NCBI GenBank assembly: GCA_013698435.1
Contig: JACCVA010000142.1
Location: 1 to 6,228 of the forward strand
Reading direction: 5' to 3'
DNA length: 6,228 nucleotides
Source: Nocardioidaceae bacterium
GTDB taxonomy: Bacteria > Actinomycetota > Actinomycetes > Propionibacteriales > Nocardioidaceae
The position numbers were made by a program, and so were the translations under genes. The notes under the pieces are model-generated. The model did not search any database and was not told where the DNA came from. It saw only the letters and a program-made list of their open reading frames with translations. Each line of letters opens with the position of its first letter. Position 1 is the first letter of the stretch. Below, one piece after another: positions 4,608 to 6,228 of the stretch.

Positions 4608-6228
4608 CTACCTGACGGCTGAGCCAGGCTTTGAATCCTCGATCGTGACGTGGGTGCTGGTCTCAGGATGGAGGAAAAGGAGAACCGGCTGAACAGGAAG
4701 GTCGGTGGCTTCGGCAAGGCTTGCTCGATACGCCTCCATCTGCGGTTTGTAGTAGCTGACTCGTGGCGATACCGCGGCTGGGGGGATGGCGTCGGTCTTG
4801 TAGTCGACGACGACGAGCGTGCCGTCGTCTTCGCGATAGACGAGGTCGACGAGACCTTCAAGCACCCTTCCGTCTTCATTGATGGTCCCGACGTACGACT
4901 CACGCCAGTGGGGTCGCTCCGCCGCTCGCCTCACGACGTCCGAGTCCAGGGCCGACCGGACGAGCGCGGTGACCACCTCCGCGTATTCCACCACTCCTTC
5001 GGCCATGCACTGCGAACTAACGGCTGCGCCGAGTCCTGCACCGTCGGCGAGGTTGATGGTCTGCAGGGCGCCGTGCACGGCTCGCCCGACGGCCAACCCA
5101 TCGCGACCCTTCGACCAGGGCGGCAGGTCGACGTCGCGCGCACCCTTCGCATGGCCGGGCGGTTCCGCGTCGGCGAGAGCCACCGCGGGCTCCGTCCCTT
5201 CCAGACCTGAGGCGCTGACGGCGGAGACCAGTCGCGACTTCTCTCGGACCGCCTCGATCTGCGCGAGCCAGTCTGCCCACTCCCGCACGTCCGCCACCGC
5301 GTCAGCGGCCGCAGACACAGGTACGTCTCCCGCGGAGCCGGCCACAAATGACGCTGCCCCGGCAGCCGTGGAGGCTCCGGCGTCGGCGAGGAGCTCGGCG
5401 TTGCTCGAGCCACTGCCCTTGCGGTGCAGCGACACGACCAGGTGGTCGCGGGCGCGCGTCGTCGCGACGTACAGCAGCCGCCGTCGCTCGTAGGAGTCCA
5501 TCTGCTCGTCGAGTGGTGAGACCACCTCGAAGTCGTTGGTCTGCACCTTTTTGGTGAGCCTGACCTCGTATCCGTCGTCGGTCCACAGCACCCGCACGCC
5601 GCCGTTGTTGCGCGGCGCCGAGCTCATGCCGGACAGCACCACCATCGGGAACTCCAGCCCCTTCGCGGCATGCACCGTCATCACCCGCACGGCGTCGACG
5701 TCGGTCTCTGGCAGCACCGCCTCGGCGACCCGAGCGGTCTCCTCGCCCTGCCGCGCCGCCCAGGCGAGGTAGGCCCGCAGTCCGCCATGCTCGGTCTCCG
5801 ACCAGGCCCGCGACTGGTCGACGACGAAACGCAGGCGCCGCCACTTGTCGCGGGAGCGCGGACCGGTCGCTGCCACCTCGAGCATCCGTCGCTCGGCGAC
5901 GAGCGCCCCCAGCACCTCACTCGGCGTCATCCACTGCGACTCCTGGTGGAGCCCCTTGAGGTAGGCGACGCCACGGCCGACAGGGTGCTCGACGAGGCCG
6001 TCGGGCACCGGCGCCAGGATGTTGAACGACCCCCGTGCCTGCTTCCAGGACCACAGGTCGTCGTCGCCGCACCCGAACAGCGGTGACCTCAGTGCGGTCA
6101 TACACGCGAGCAGGTCGCTCGGGTCGGCCACCGCACGTGCGGCGGCCAGCAGGTCGCGCACCTCGCCCGCCTGGTAGACCAGCGAGCTCGACTCGGCGCG
6201 GTAGGGGATCTTTGCAGTGTCGAGGGCG
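4608..6228 (-). CDS. RecB/AddA-like UvrD-family helicase-nuclease (C-terminal part; start outside window)
   Basis: The gene is open to the right edge of the window; about 539 residues are visible. Full-length relatives are about 1,000-1,150 residues, so the ATPase domain 1A with Walker A/B is not seen. Numbering from the first visible full codon: motif V is at about 180-198 (VRVMTVHAAKGLEFPMVVL) and motif VI at about 248-266 (RRLLYVATTRARDHL, with the arginine finger). An Ala/Ser/Asp-rich linker follows. A RecB-type PD-(D/E)XK nuclease then shows GRAVHGAL (about 381-388), GLVDLVY with Asp461, VVDYKT with Asp475 and Lys477, and the QxxxY motif QMEAY (496-500). All nuclease residues are present. 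The enzyme should unwind and resect double-strand DNA ends for recombination, in the cytosol. It ends in TAG about 260 bases before lacI and is probably not part of that operon. A GTG at 6161 is internal. An AddA-type partner may lie upstream. Confidence 0.9.
   Translation of the reverse strand, partial: ALDTAKIPYRAESSSLVYQAGEVRDLLAAARAVADPSDLLACMTALRSPLFGCGDDDLWSWKQARGSFNILAPVPDGLVEHPVGRGVAYLKGLHQESQWMTPSEVLGALVAERRMLEVAATGPRSRDKWRRLRFVVDQSRAWSETEHGGLRAYLAWAARQGEETARVAEAVLPETDVDAVRVMTVHAAKGLEFPMVVLSGMSSAPRNNGGVRVLWTDDGYEVRLTKKVQTNDFEVVSPLDEQMDSYERRRLLYVATTRARDHLVVSLHRKGSGSSNAELLADAGASTAAGAASFVAGSAGDVPVSAAADAVADVREWADWLAQIEAVREKSRLVSAVSASGLEGTEPAVALADAEPPGHAKGARDVDLPPWSKGRDGLAVGRAVHGALQTINLADGAGLGAAVSSQCMAEGVVEYAEVVTALVRSALDSDVVRRAAERPHWRESYVGTINEDGRVLEGLVDLVYREDDGTLVVVDYKTDAIPPAAVSPRVSYYKPQMEAYRASLAEATDLPVQPVLLFLHPETSTHVTIEDSKPGSAVR

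Noticed and set aside
4879..5493. Plus-strand 204-codon frame
   Set aside because: Antisense to the helicase linker and nuclease domain, with an S/A/R-rich shadow composition.
1..6228. tRNA, rRNA, CRISPR array, transposase or integrase
   Set aside because: No cloverleaf with a proper T-arm and CCA end, no spaced repeats of CRISPR size, and no DDE or tyrosine-recombinase motifs were seen on either strand.

Overview
The window is GC-rich throughout, with strong third-position G/C bias, GTG starts and several 4-bp ATGA gene overlaps. This points to a high-GC actinobacterium, perhaps a Nocardioides- or Cellulomonas-like lineage; the genus cannot be fixed from this sequence. Almost all coding lies on the minus strand, so transcription mostly runs from right to left. 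The one exception is a small plus-strand gene at 506-841.

Reading in the direction of transcription: (1) 6228-4608 is the C-terminal half of a RecB/AddA-like UvrD-family helicase with a fused PD-(D/E)XK nuclease; its start lies outside the window. (2) 4607-4347 is an intergenic region with a TTGACA -35 element and two tandem palindromic LacI-type operators just ahead of the next gene. (3) 4346-3273 is a LacI-family repressor. (4) 3276-1390 is an intracellular FN3-GH39 glycoside hydrolase, probably a beta-xylosidase, overlapping the repressor by ATGA. (5) From 1393, again overlapping by ATGA, begins the lipoprotein signal peptide of a family-5 extracellular solute-binding protein. That gene is broken: it has a one-base shift in a 6-C run, and after about 77 codons it joins the tail of a VapC-like PIN-domain toxin (about 1161-1049). 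(6) 506-841 is a small uncharacterised actinobacterial protein. (7) 249-4 is a small coiled-coil protein built on 21-bp heptad repeats.

Genes 3 to 5 look like a xylo-oligosaccharide utilisation operon. The repressor senses an imported sugar and binds the twin operators, the cytosolic GH39 cleaves the imported oligosaccharide, and the solute-binding protein would have begun an ABC importer. The importer has been lost at this locus. Only the first codons of its binding protein remain, fused by a deletion or recombination to an unrelated toxin remnant.

The most unusual observation is this operon-end scar: a solute-binding-protein/PIN chimera with two apparent single-base indels, whose loss of stop creates a misleading 319-codon reading frame across the next 770 bases. 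I found no convincing novel defence or mobile system, tRNA, rRNA, CRISPR array or transposase.
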